Assembly (NCBI GenBank): GCA_022578605.1
Contig: MU394061.1
Location: 620,001-684,000, forward strand
Reading direction: 5' to 3'
Length of the DNA: 64,000 nt
DNA from: Camillea tinctor
Taxonomy: Eukaryota; Ascomycota; Sordariomycetes; Xylariales; Xylariaceae
Below, one piece after another: positions 13,901-24,268 of the stretch. A program made the position numbers and the translations under genes. Position 1 is the first letter of the stretch, and each line of letters starts with the position of its first letter. Under the pieces are notes generated by a model, which was not told where the DNA came from, did no database searches, and worked only from the letters and a program-made list of their open reading frames with translations.

Positions 13901-14778
13901 TGTAATTGGTATACGACAAGCTTTCCAATCCTACGAGGCCATTAAGGAGCTCGATACTTTGAGAGGCTCTAGTTCTCCTACGATTCAGCCTCCGCCTCAC
14001 ATACGCCGCATACAAAGAACCCTTCTTTTTTTCCTATTTTAGCGTTTAGAGGATCTCTACAACGCGTAAGAAGTCAGACACCGCCATAGAGATCAGATTA
14101 CGTCTCGGATATCTTTGGCATAATCCGAAAAAAGGACCATTGTTTCTTTCTTCCTCTATGCTTGCTAATTCTTAGCATTAGTACTAAGTATACAACTAGA
14201 ACAACAATAGTCAATATTTTGAAACGGGGTTATACCAGGACCTCGGATCGAGATGGGCCACTATCCAGCTCCTTCAGACCCAGAAATTGCGTGTCTTCAT
14301 GCAAGCTATGGGCGACGCAATGTACACCAAACCTCCCAGGCAAATCCCCCCGCAATAGAAATTGAGAAAGCCAGAGGCAAGAACTTGTCTCAAATGGACT
14401 TGAAGGATTTCTTCATGTTAGTCTAATTGATGTGGTTTTTTTTTTAGCCAAGGCGGTGAAAATCCATCTACCTTCGGTACTTTCTATCCTGACTATCGCA
14501 GACACGACAAAGTGGACTTATCCCCCAGCTTTCCCCCTTCTCCAACCACTTATATGGGGGTAAAACGAAGATATGAAAACAAAAGGAGATGAAGGAGGGA
14601 AATACGATTAGATGATCCTTCGAATGAGCATATAAACTTTTAAAAACTCCGAAGAACAACGCACATCTATGCATCCGTTCCAGCCACCGAAACGATCACA
14701 AGCGGTGTATCTAACGAACAAAAGAAAGAAAACAAAAAAGTATCCTGCCACCATTATTTCATCGTACCACCGTCACCA
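10976..14778. other. 3.8-kb intergenic region
   Basis: It probably holds the 5' exon and promoter of the minus-strand gene at 9812 and the 3' UTR of the RTA1-like gene at 14779. The frames at 11225-11605 (minus, 126 codons) and 13638-14015 (minus, 125 codons) are open but show no recognisable domain. The second is more GC-balanced than its surroundings and could be a gene relic. Short CAC/CAT repeats occur near 12390-12405 and 13300-13330. Confidence 0.5.
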
Positions 14779-15946
14779 TCATACCCCCACGTGAGCCTGC
14801 ACCGAGGCTACCAGCGGCTCTTGCACCTGGCCCTCCTTCGCGCCCCCCGCCCCATCCTCATCCCAAAACCGCGTCGTCTGCTTCTTGCCCTTGATCATAC
14901 CGTACAGGTCGAACGGGTCCATCAGGGAAGCGAGCAAGCCGCGGTCATCCTGGTACCCAGGGCCGGTGACCTCGGTGGCCCCGTCGCGGGCGAGGTAGAC
15001 CTCGGGGCGCGCAGGGAGCCAGCGGCGGGGGTGCCGCGCATTAAGCAGGGCGCTGTTGGCCAGCATCAGGGCGGCCTCGAAGACGTAGAAGAACCACTCG
15101 TAGCGGACGGTGGGGCCCGCGGTGTGCACGTCGAAGTACTCGATGGTGCGGTAGATGCAGCGGGCTGCGATGAGCGCGCTGCTGGCGTACAGCGTCAGCA
15201 GCGGCTGGTGCACCTTGGGGCTGCGGATGCCGCCTCTGCGGCAGCGCGCCTGGAACGTGCCCGCGAGCACGACGAAGAGCGCTACCACGACGAGCTGCAT
15301 GATCAGCGCGGCTTGCAGGAGCGTCTGCCCTGTGCGCTGGACCTCCGGGGCCAGCGTCCGCACCGCGACGTAGGACGCGCCGATGCCGTTGAGAACCTCG
15401 ATCACGAGGGATATGGCGGCGAAGGTGGTGAGGACGCGGTCGGGGTGGAGGGGCGAGTGGTACGGCACGAAGTAGAGGATGCGGCCCAGGACGTGGTAGT
15501 TCCCCAGCTCATATAGTGGACTAGATTGCACGAGGAGAGAGTCAGGTTAGTTTTGGGCTCCGGGGAAGAAAAAAGGGGAAGGTATCGGAAAGTATAGCAC
15601 GTACGGAGCTGCATAACATAGACATATGCTGACGATATACACGGTTACGTTGTCATAGTCGAAGGCCCCGATGGCTCTAAAGATGAACCCGACAGCGAAC
15701 AGAAGGGCGCAGAACACATAGAGCCAGGTGAGTTTGATGCTCTTGTAGTGACTAGACGACGACCGCAAGTTAGGAGCTTCGATCTTCTCAACAGGGTACG
15801 TATTTTGCAAGTTAGGGGATAACGTACTAAGCTTGCCAGGTATGTACAGCGCCCGTAGCCAGGAACGCGGCGGCGAAGAATATCGGCGCGCCTTTGTTCG
15901 GGGCATAGTACCATACGCTTCCTTCAACCTGTTGGCCGTCTTCCAT
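14779..15946 (-). CDS. RTA1-family lipid-translocating / stress-resistance membrane protein
   Basis: RTA1-like proteins are fungal seven-helix membrane proteins linked to sphingoid-base export and resistance to toxic lipids and azoles; the substrate cannot be told here. Three exons on the minus strand, 15946-15828, 15751-15605 and 15520-14779, join to a 335-residue protein. The introns are 15827-15752 (GTACGT...CTCCTAAC...TAG) and 15604-15521 (GTACGT...CTAAC...TAG). The start MEDGQQVEGSVWYYAPNKGA leads into hydrophobic helices (APIFFAAAFLATGAVHTWQ, LTWLYVFCALLFAVGFIFRAIGAFDY). The RTA1 hallmark PPLYELGNYHVLGRILYFVP begins at the second splice junction. The C-terminal tail after the last helix is hydrophilic and probably cytosolic. 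Third codon positions are very GC-rich, which opens a false 241-codon frame on the other strand. Confidence 0.9.
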
Positions 15947-18900
15947 GCTGTTGATGTCGTGCACTGGTAATATCTAGGGTAAGGGGTCCAATTCTAAACA
16001 CAGATAGGTAAGTAGAAGCAAGGCTTTTATTAGTATCAACGTTGACCTCGTCTCAAATCAATGATGGACCATTTCTACATCACCAGCTGTTGAAGGAGCA
16101 GTCATCTTTTAAATATGTCTTATTCGTTTAGGTAGTTCTTGTAGCTACCACACACAAAGAGCAGACATTCAGTCTGTCTTGTCCTATCCCTCTCTTTTCG
16201 CTCTTGATCAGTCACTATTCATCTCAGCCTCTGGTATACAGCCAATAGCATCGTAATATGCTGGCTTGAATACGGCGTATAGAGTATCCGGCCAATGCCT
16301 CGGCGCCGTTGCAGGAGCTGCGCCCGTTGTTGAGTCGCCCGTCTAGCAAGAAAGGAGAGCAAAATGGTCTCTCTCATTGGGTAGCTTCGCGGATCTGACC
16401 CAAGGCGGGCAAAGAGAGCAAAATCAAAAAAGTCTTGGCCAGCTCATGTTCGTTTTCGGACAAGCGCTGGTTCAACTCAACGCAGCTAGGTGCGTTAGTT
16501 TTCTATATTGACTAAGAATTACCGGTCTACGTGCGAGTGAGATTATGATGCCATTCGAGACATTAGAACCTTATTACCATCTAGGATCATATTCTCGTGA
16601 ATTTGGTAAGAAAGCACCAGTGGCGTTGCGGCTGAGCTATCGGGTTAACCGTCAAGCTTGGTCAAGTCATGGTAAGTTTTACTCTCTCCCAGAGCACTCC
16701 TTGGAGTTGACTTTTTCCTGAGCCTTAATTCCTAAATTGTAAATTCAAAGTTACTTCATCGCCTCATTTGCTTAAGATAGATATCCACTAGAGTGCTATT
16801 CTTAGACAAGAGCATCTTCACCTTGCACCTGAAGACCATCGCCCTGCCATTTGAAACAAGATTCAGCTACAAATTATTAGAAACGATAGAAAGAAAGTTT
16901 CAGAACTGAATAATTGCCCCTGTCTGTAGTTGGCATGTCTAGGCTTTAACACGGGATAAAGGGGAGAAGGATGAGATATGGCTTCTAATTTCATCCGCAC
17001 TTCAAGAAAATGTAATTGGCTAATCTATGTCAGCAAATGATCATCCACTTCATCCAGCACGTTCGGCTTGTTTACAATTTTAATAACGCGAAACGAGGAG
17101 CATGCTAATATTTCCATATAGCAAGATATTAGCTTCTATTTGGCGGAGATTTTCTTGGTAGCCGATCATTCTTTGGGAGGAGAGGATTAAGAGATAAGCT
17201 TCTCTTAAAAGCTTTCCGGTAGCTTTATTGGGAAGAGCAAGTCAACCCCGGATTTTGTAGATTAAAACGGTTGGGTACAAACCGGGAATAGGAAGCGTGC
17301 ATAACAAGACATCTTGGTGCCTTTATCAAACCACTGTAGAAACAAGTTTGAACCCATGGGCCCGTTGCCCATAAAGACCTAGAGGGTATTAGTTAAACTC
17401 CGTATTGTCGGTGACTACATTTACATATTTTATTTCTAAAGGGTAGAGGCTGTTTATTTAATATGTGTTTGTTATGATAAACATATCCGCGCTGCTAAAC
17501 TGTTGTACGCTCGCCTTAGTCTGGTGCTTCTAGCTCTAGGCGGTATTGGTTTCTGAACTCTACCTACTCATAATAAGCCCTAAGTTACAGATATTACTGA
17601 AAAGTTGACTCCTTTAACCCCGAGGCAGGAGATCGCTCCAGTTGGTTATGAGAAACCCATTATTAACAGACTTCTTAAATGCAAAGACTTTCAACGATGA
17701 TATCTATTAAGTAAGGCATGCTCTATTAGTTACTTACTTGTGTTGCTCCTCATTATCCAATGCAATATCAAGATTCATAGTGAGAGCTAGGGTCGAGAAA
17801 ATATGTACTAAGAGGTTTTCATCAGTCATAAAAGGGGGCTAAGATCAAGCTACAAGCGCTAATACTTGAAAATATTCATGGTTTGAACACACTTTGAGTT
17901 GCTTCCCTCTCGATATACTAGTTCCTATATATTTACTTGGCTCTTAGAATCTCCACATCCCTAGTTGTTCGAGATGATTGACGCATTTTGTTTTTCGGAC
18001 GACATGTAGATTCGTCACCTATGGCCTCTTATTCTATTTAGTGATCTTCCATAGCCTAGCCTTCTTCGATATTTTCATGTGGAACTTTATCGATGTCGCG
18101 ATGTACTGGTACTTCATATAGAATGAATGGACTACGTATCGCGATAGTAGCGTATTTGTTTAAGGGGGCATCCTGCTATTATGCAGAGTCGTCATCCTAC
18201 CCGAGTATCTTGCACCGGCGTGGATTATGCATCAATATATGCAGTGTACCACGCGGGACAGGGTAACTAGGAACAATTATCACGCATCAGCTTGCATTAC
18301 GGCAAGTTTACCGGGCCGCAAGACCAAAAGAAAAAAGAGCCACATTCCTTGGTGACATACTGACAACGAACAGGATGTTGCGGGATCCTAACGAGAAGGA
18401 TCGATAAAGCGTCGCCCAAAGGGCCCACAAGCGCATATCCTACATAGGCCACCTAGATCTAGGAGCTAGTTGCATAAATATTCTCGCGACCGAAGAGGGT
18501 GGGAGAAGTGACAACTATACACCCAATATTGATAGAATCTTGCAATCTAGCAGATCCTGAGACTCGGGTGGCTTGACGTGGCAGGTTTCCACAGACGCTT
18601 CTTTCACTTCTCGGGAGTTTCATAAACGAATCAAGGAGGAGCATATGTCTATTTCTATCTGCGCCGTAATCACTAAGAGAGGTCATCCTATGTGAAGCTC
18701 GTCTGATATCATGATACGGGTAGGTTCTTCCCGGATGAGGCGTACCGAGGAGGCGGTAGAAGCATATAGTGTAACTTAGTTACTCGTTAGACTGGGTGTC
18801 GGATAACACCTCGAATTCCTGCTTTGACATGATTCTATGCTGGATTCCCTCTAAGTTCCCCGCGTAGGAAGCATACAGCTAGCTGGTCATATGAGCAGCA

Positions 18901-19782
18901 CCATCCAACCCATCTTGGGTTGGATGAAGTGTCCAAGAGCTTCAAGACATGCTTCTTCTCACTGGCTATTTCGAAATCCTTCAATGAACCGTTATTGAAT
19001 CGACTCAAATACCAGATCAGATCATAGTATCTTCGATGCAATATCTTGTGTAACCATTCCATGTCTCGTAAAAAGGCGAATAAGATAAAACCATCTTCTG
19101 GTAGCTAATTACCATTGACGGTCCAGATAGACACGGGTCTTGCCCTATATAGAAAGCGTATATTTCCACAGCTCAAGCACTAGCACTATTCCATGACATG
19201 ATTAGACCCCAATAGAGAGATGCGAAAAGAGAAATTGCCAAACAACTATTACGCATTTCATCATGCATCCCAAGCTAGGGGTCTTGATATCCTCCTAAAG
19301 GAACCTCGACAAGGTACCTATAGCACAGGGGAGGGTGAGTAAATATAGAGTCGAATGTTCTTCCCGGTCTTCGACAATTTCCTCTAAATAACGAACAAAA
19401 AGGAATTGTTAACGTGTAGACTATAGCATTATCTCAATGTCAAGATAGCTCTGGTGGCTGGTAGTATGGCGTAGAGGCTGGCGGGGACATTTTCAAAAAG
19501 AGAAAAGAAAAGCGGCGGGGAAAAGAGCTAAAAATAAATTAAAGGAAAGGGGACCAAAGAAAGAAGAAAAAAGGAAGAAAAAAAGAAGAAAAAGAAAAAG
19601 AAATCCTAAACCAAGTCACAAACCCGAATACATAAAAACTATCACCAAAACGCAAAACAGGCGCAACTACACAGACACGAAAAGAGTAAGCAACGCAACC
19701 AAATAAAGACAATAAAACAAATTAAACATCCTCACTGAGGCACCAATATCCAAGCAAAGGAGTTTTCTACGGAACAATCAGG
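15947..19782. other. 3.8-kb intergenic region, possible gene relic near its right end
   Basis: The left end should carry the promoter of the RTA1-like gene. The middle is AT-leaning and stop-rich. Two short minus frames (19062-18835 and 18686-18459, 75 codons each) have balanced composition (for example EWLHKILHRRYYDLIWYLSR), but I recognise no family and found no splice pair that joins them convincingly. The last 280 bases are A/G-rich and probably form the 5' UTR of the small gene at 19783. Confidence 0.45.
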
Positions 19783-20073
19783 ATGTCAACGCACAAGGAC
19801 GACAAGACTGCAGCAGACTTCACGTCGTACTACCTGCAGCAGTCGACAAGGGAGTTCGCAGGGGACCTGGACAAGATCCGTAGCGCGGATGACTTCAAGG
19901 CCGATGCGCTTCCCATGCTGATAAAGTCGCTACAGCAGGGGACCTCGATGTTCTCGGCTGCGGACCAGCAGAGGATCGTAGACGCGCGGAAGCGCAGGGC
20001 TGAAAACGAGGATGAGGATGATGATGCAAAGGAAAAGGAAGAAGAGGAGAAAATCAAGGACGCGAAGGAATGA
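19783..20073 (+). CDS. Small Rsa3-like protein (ribosome assembly protein 3 domain)
   Basis: A 96-residue, single-exon protein starting at the first ATG after a purine-rich leader. The core FTSYYLQQSTREFAGDLDKI, followed by RSADDFKADALPMLIKSLQQG, resembles the C-terminal domain of fungal Rsa3, a nucleolar factor in early 60S subunit maturation. The tail is a charged Glu/Lys/Asp helix. Rsa3 proteins usually carry an additional lysine- and serine-rich N-terminal region, which is absent here, and no upstream exon was found. It could be a short paralogue, a truncated gene, or a separate small protein that shares the fold. The family assignment rests on my recollection of the motif and is moderate. 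Confidence 0.6.
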   Translation: MSTHKDDKTAADFTSYYLQQSTREFAGDLDKIRSADDFKADALPMLIKSLQQGTSMFSAADQQRIVDARKRRAENEDEDDDAKEKEEEEKIKDAKE

Positions 20074-20444
20074 AGATGAAATAAATAAATAAAACGCACA
20101 AAGGGGATGCACCCCACAACACGTGCTGGGAAGGATGATGATGCTTATGGTAGTAGTACTAGGGTAGGAGGTAGGAATGTAGTGATGACAATGGTAATGA
20201 TGATGACGGATTCTACCCAGAAGAAAGAAGCTTTATTCTAAAGTTAGAGAAAAACATCGTGAGAATAAACAATAAGAAAGATTTCGATTCCACATATCCA
20301 CTCAATGAGATATCAATTGAATGCATAGAACCTACCTAGGTAGTTTAGAAAAAAAAAAATTTGAAAATCAGTAACTGTAAAAACTGACATTGAAAAATAA
20401 GAATAAGAATATCATGATAGAAAAAGGGAAAGAAAAAAGATATG
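20074..20444. other. Intergenic, A-rich
   Basis: Contains the likely 3' UTR of the small gene, one copy of the TACCTAGGTA palindrome at 20333-20342, and A-rich sequence leading into the tRNA 3' end. On the tRNA strand the sequence just after the gene contains T runs suited to RNA polymerase III termination. Confidence 0.5.
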
Positions 20445-20543
20445 CGACACGAGCAGGATTTGAACCTACGAGGCCGAAGCCATAAGATAGCTGAACTCGC
20501 ACTGAATTCAAGTCTTACCCATTAACCACTCTGGCATCGTGCC
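20445..20543 (-). tRNA. tRNA-Ser(UGA) with an 18-nt intron
   Basis: Read on the minus strand, the acceptor arms GGCACGA (20543-20537) and TCGTGTC (20452-20446) pair over seven positions with one G-U, and the discriminator is G at 20445. The D region CCAGAGTGGTTAATGG is typical of serine tRNAs. The anticodon stem TAAGA/TCTTA encloses loop C-U-UGA-A, then an 18-nt intron (20506-20489), then A38. The anticodon is at 20510-20508. A short variable arm (GGC-TTCG-GCC) and the T arm GTAGG-TTCAAAT-CCTGC complete a class II tRNA. Intron placement one base 3' of the anticodon is the eukaryotic norm. A Leu reading is disfavoured because U33 followed by UGA gives the only proper 7-nt loop. Confidence 0.9.
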
Positions 20544-20618
20544 GATGTCTAGATGAATGGCGACGAGCTTAACTTGGCTTAAGTACCCCACCGATCTGAC
20601 TTGACTTACATCGTTGTA

Positions 20619-20937
20619 CGAAGGCAGGGGCCAAAAGTCTGCACCCTTCGGTACGCACGACCTTATTTGCCAAGGATGCCAAGGACCAGAATCAGCTGTT
20701 GCCAGCCGAAAACCAGCTGCAAGTCTAGCTCTGCTATAAATATAGCGTCTTTACTGCAAATACCCACTATAGATTAATGAGGATTAGTGCATATGCTTTA
20801 TAATTATAAAACTGTAAATAGTGGCTAACTTAATTCTGACTCTTTACAGCTGTTATCAGCTGCAACTAAAGCCTTGGCTATCTTGGCAAATAAGGTCGTG
20901 CGTACCGAAGGGTGCAGACTTTTGGCCCCTGCCTTCG
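20619..20937. mobile_element. Tc1/mariner-type MITE, 319 bp
   Basis: The ends are a perfect 56-bp terminal inverted repeat: 20619-20674 on the left (starts CGAAGGCAGGGGCC) and 20882-20937 on the right. Beyond the 56th base the two arms diverge but keep a similar GCCAAGG block. The element is flanked on both sides by TA (20617-20618 and 20938-20939), the target duplication expected of Tc1/mariner insertions. The 207-bp interior has no open frame, so the element is non-autonomous. It sits 75 bp from the 5' end of the tRNA-Ser gene. The perfect arms argue for recent insertion or folding constraint, and for little RIP damage. Confidence 0.88.
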
Positions 20938-20939
20938 TA

Positions 20940-22055
20940 GACTAGTAGTTAGCGCAGACATCAGCTTCCAATTGATTCACTTCTGCATAACATATTAACA
21001 AAATATCTGAACAATTGTCCTGCCAGATGACAATCACGGGTACTCTTATTAACTAGAACTGAAAAAAAATTCAATTCTGTAGAAGAAAAACAAAACAAAA
21101 GGGAGATGACTTTACCTTTATAAATATAGCAAGAGGCAATAGACAGGGGTGAATATGTACATACCGATATCTAAGACATGTGAACTTAGCATAACCATTT
21201 CAACTGAAGTAGATTATTAGAATTAGATGAAGATGTATGCACAACTACCCAGTGCCTATTTGATGACGGCGATTAAGCATAGGAGATTTCGTTTCATGTA
21301 AATTGTCATTTCTTGGAATATATAACCTCTAGGTTAGATATATCCAAAGGTATGAAACCATATAGGCATATACTTTCTCTTATCCAAAGGCCTCTCCATG
21401 TATATTGAAACATGGCCTAGAAACAAGAAGTCAAGCAAACGAAACAGCAAACGAAATGGCAAACAACGGCTAGGCCGTAAGTAAGTAACCGATACTATGT
21501 CTAATACGGAAAGTCATCGTCTTCGCGTATCGAGGCAGATCACATAGACACACTAGGTGTCTCTCAACCTAAGATCGTCTTTGTTCCTAGCTCAGCATAG
21601 CTCTCAGACATAGTACTGCTTCCGGGTGCAAGCTGGTTAACAGGTCCCTCCCCCATCCTAGTCGAGATACTATGATCTGCTGTTTTCTTTCGCCAGTACA
21701 TGAATGCTGCACAGTCACCCTAACCTCCTACACCAGTTTGAAGTTAACAGCTCCTGTATTCGGGGCGTCAATGTCATCGTTATAATTACCACCATAATCC
21801 TTGCGGATAACACCTCCCTCCCAGCAAAAAGTAAGGGGAGACGGAAAGGAAAGAAAATATTGAAAGGAAACGAGAGAGCGGAAACAGGGAAAATAAAGAG
21901 GGGGTAATCAGGAAGGACGGAAAAAAACGAAGGAAAGGAGAGCAATATATAATATCGACGTATCTTCGTTCTACCCTCTCCAATCCTAATATATCTTTCC
22001 ACTCAACATCTCTTTTCCTCATCCCCAGACATAAGCAGATACAGCCCAACTCACG
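20940..22055. other. 1.1-kb intergenic region
   Basis: Between the MITE and the unknown gene at 22056, with no frame of interest. The last 200 bases are A/G-rich and then C/T-rich, like a fungal core promoter and leader. Confidence 0.5.
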
Positions 22056-23603
22056 ATGCTCTCCCACGGCGGCCAACAGTTCGCCACCCTCCGGGACGCC
22101 ATCCCCTGGCTGCGCAACATCTCAGACGACAGCACCCGATTCGCAGCGCAGTCCTCTCTCGCCCGACAAGTAACGTACCCCTTTCCCTCCCCCTCCCCAT
22201 ACCCCCCACTAACCCCCTCCAGGCCTTCGCCCACCTCCACGGCACCTCCGACGTCTTCGAGCGGTACATGTCCTACCTCGAGAGCGACCAATCCGCGTAC
22301 TCCTCCGCGGTATCCAGCTACGCGGGATTCGAAGCGCACTTCGCCGACGAGCTCGCCTTCGCGCGGCGGTTCCGGCGCACGCGCGACCGGCGGGCGGAGT
22401 CCTTCCGCGCGGTGCGCGCCTCGGTAAGCCATCCCCTTCCCCCCAACACAACCACTAACTCCGCAATAGTGGGCCCACGAGCCGGCGGCCCTCGCCTGGC
22501 TCGACGAGGGCGGTCTGCCCCGGGGCGCCGACGCGAGCAAGTCGTTCCTGGACGCGCTGCGCACGCTGGCGCGCAGCGTGTGGTCGTGGGAGCGCGCGCG
22601 CGCGGGCATGAACGCGGCGATCGCGGCGCGGCTCGCGTTCCGCGCGAAGGGGGTGCGGCTGCAGCCGCGGGTCACGACGTCCGATCTGATGGTCGCGCGG
22701 CGGGGGCGGTTCCGGGGGGTGCCGCTGCGGACGGGCGAGGAGATCAGCGAGGAGTGGATGAGGCGGTTTGGCATGCGGATGGATGCGCATGGGGTTTTGT
22801 GCGCGGCGGAGGGGAGGGCGGGGGATGATGAGGAGGGGGGAGAGGGAGAAGGGGAGGGGGAGGGGGGTTTGTTTGTGGAGGAGGAGGAGAAGATGGAGGA
22901 GGATGGAGGGAAGATGCAAGGCGTGGATGTGCTGGTTGATCCCGATCTCGAGATATCACCGCCGCTTGGCCTGTACCCCGATCCGGACCTCGCCCCCTCC
23001 ACACCGACCACTACCTACTGCCCCCCGAGCCCGTCCTGGAGCGGTATATCCACATGTCCCTCCTCTCCGGCGCCATCCTCCCCCTCCTCCTCTTCATCCA
23101 CGACCACCGCGACCACCGCGCTCACCGACCCATCCCTCTCCGCCTCCAGCTCCTCCTGGAAGCGCTGCGGCTGCAGCGCCGACGTGCCCGACACGTGGGA
23201 AGCGTCTGTGTCGCCGCCGGGGGCCCTCCCGCTGGAAGTGCAGCTCTCGCTGCTCGCCTCGTGGGCGTCGTTCCGGCTGCCGTGCTACCGGCACACGCGG
23301 TGCCTGGCGGCGCGGCTGGGGCTCGCCTACTACCAGGTGGAGGTGAACGAGCTGCGGCGGCGGCTGCGTGAGGTGCACGCGCAGGACGGGCTGCTGCGGG
23401 CCGTGCGGGAGCATCGCCGCCTGTTCGGGTGGTTTAGGCGGGATTACGTGCATGGGCTTTTGTTTGACGATGATGGGGTGGATGATAAGAAGACAGGTGG
23501 GGAAGGGGGCCCGGTGAAGAAGAGGGAGAGGATTGAAGGGGTAGACGAGGTAGAGGGGACGATGGATGATATCGATGGGAAAGGGGAGATGAAGGATAAC
23601 TAA
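22056..23603 (+). CDS. Hypothetical protein, GC-rich, possible internal frame switch
   Basis: No known family recognised. Exons 22056-22169, 22223-22423 and 22470-23603 join in phase to 482 residues. The introns are short: 53 bp (GTAACG...CTAAC...CAG) and 46 bp (GTAAGC...CTAAC...TAG). The first 250 residues are alpha-helical in appearance (FAHLHGTSDVFERYMSYLES, SFLDALRTLARSVWSWERAR). An acidic Gly/Glu tract follows at about 22805-22915, then a Ser/Thr/Pro stretch, then another helical, Leu/Arg-rich part. Between about 22996 and 23180 the frame two bases on gives a smoother protein (PPEPVLERYIHMSLLSGAIL) with more GC-ending codons. The Ser-rich segment may therefore be an artefact of two offsetting single-base changes or an unrecognised splice. 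An overlapping 330-codon frame on the other strand is a shadow of the GC bias. Confidence 0.75.
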
Positions 23604-24268
23604 TATTGCATTGAGATGCATTTCGAAGGGTTTCAATGTACTAACATATGGACATATACACGATAGTACTCTAGCCCAAGGCCTGTTTCTTTGTCATAGT
23701 GGTGGTGTAGTGAGCAATATGAAAAAGCACATCTCACAAATTAGACTGGGCATTTGATCACCTCCAAAACTCACACGCGACAGTAATGGTATTTGGTTTT
23801 TTTTTCTTATTCTTATTCTTATTCGTGTCTCTCTCATTGTTGACATCAACGAGTTCATAAACCAACTTGGTCTTAAAACCCAGACCAGCCCAGCTGTACC
23901 AATCATTATCATTACCACCACAACAAACAAGGTATCATTTCCCTTCTCTTTCGACGTTCCCCTATTCAACCAACCCATCCCAACCCCACCCAGCTAGCTA
24001 GCCAGCCAGCCAGAAATGCATGTCCGTCAAAAAATATCACAAAAAGAGGGCCCGCAAGGCCCTGTACTCCCTAGGGGTATCATTGATGAATAATAATGAA
24101 AGTCCAGAATGCAAAAAAATGGATATAAAAAAGAGGTATAACGCAGGAAAGAGAAGAGTAGGGTGAGGCGATAGAGAGATAGTTATGTGTATATATATAA
24201 CGGAGGGAGAAATAGGAATTTAGCGAAAAGCTACCCAGCCAAGGGCATTCATGGTGGTAGTAGTCGCC
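23604..24268. other. Intergenic between convergent genes
   Basis: Shared 3' UTR space of the unknown plus gene and the Ytp1-like minus gene. Contains a run of CTAG/CCAG tetranucleotides at about 23993-24013 and a TTATTC repeat near 23806-23824. Confidence 0.55.

Noticed and set aside
13638..14015. 125-codon minus frame
   Set aside because: Open and fairly GC-balanced, but with no recognisable domain, splice partner or convincing start, so it is kept only as a remark in the intergenic entry.
14791..15516. 241-codon plus frame opposite the RTA1-like exon
   Set aside because: It mirrors the GC-rich third positions of the minus-strand gene, has no family similarity and no splice support. The RTA1 hallmarks are on the minus strand.
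22019..23011. 330-codon minus frame
   Set aside because: Antisense to the plus gene at 22056, which has two canonical in-phase introns and better codon bias. The minus product is low-complexity Ser/Pro and Gly/Arg.
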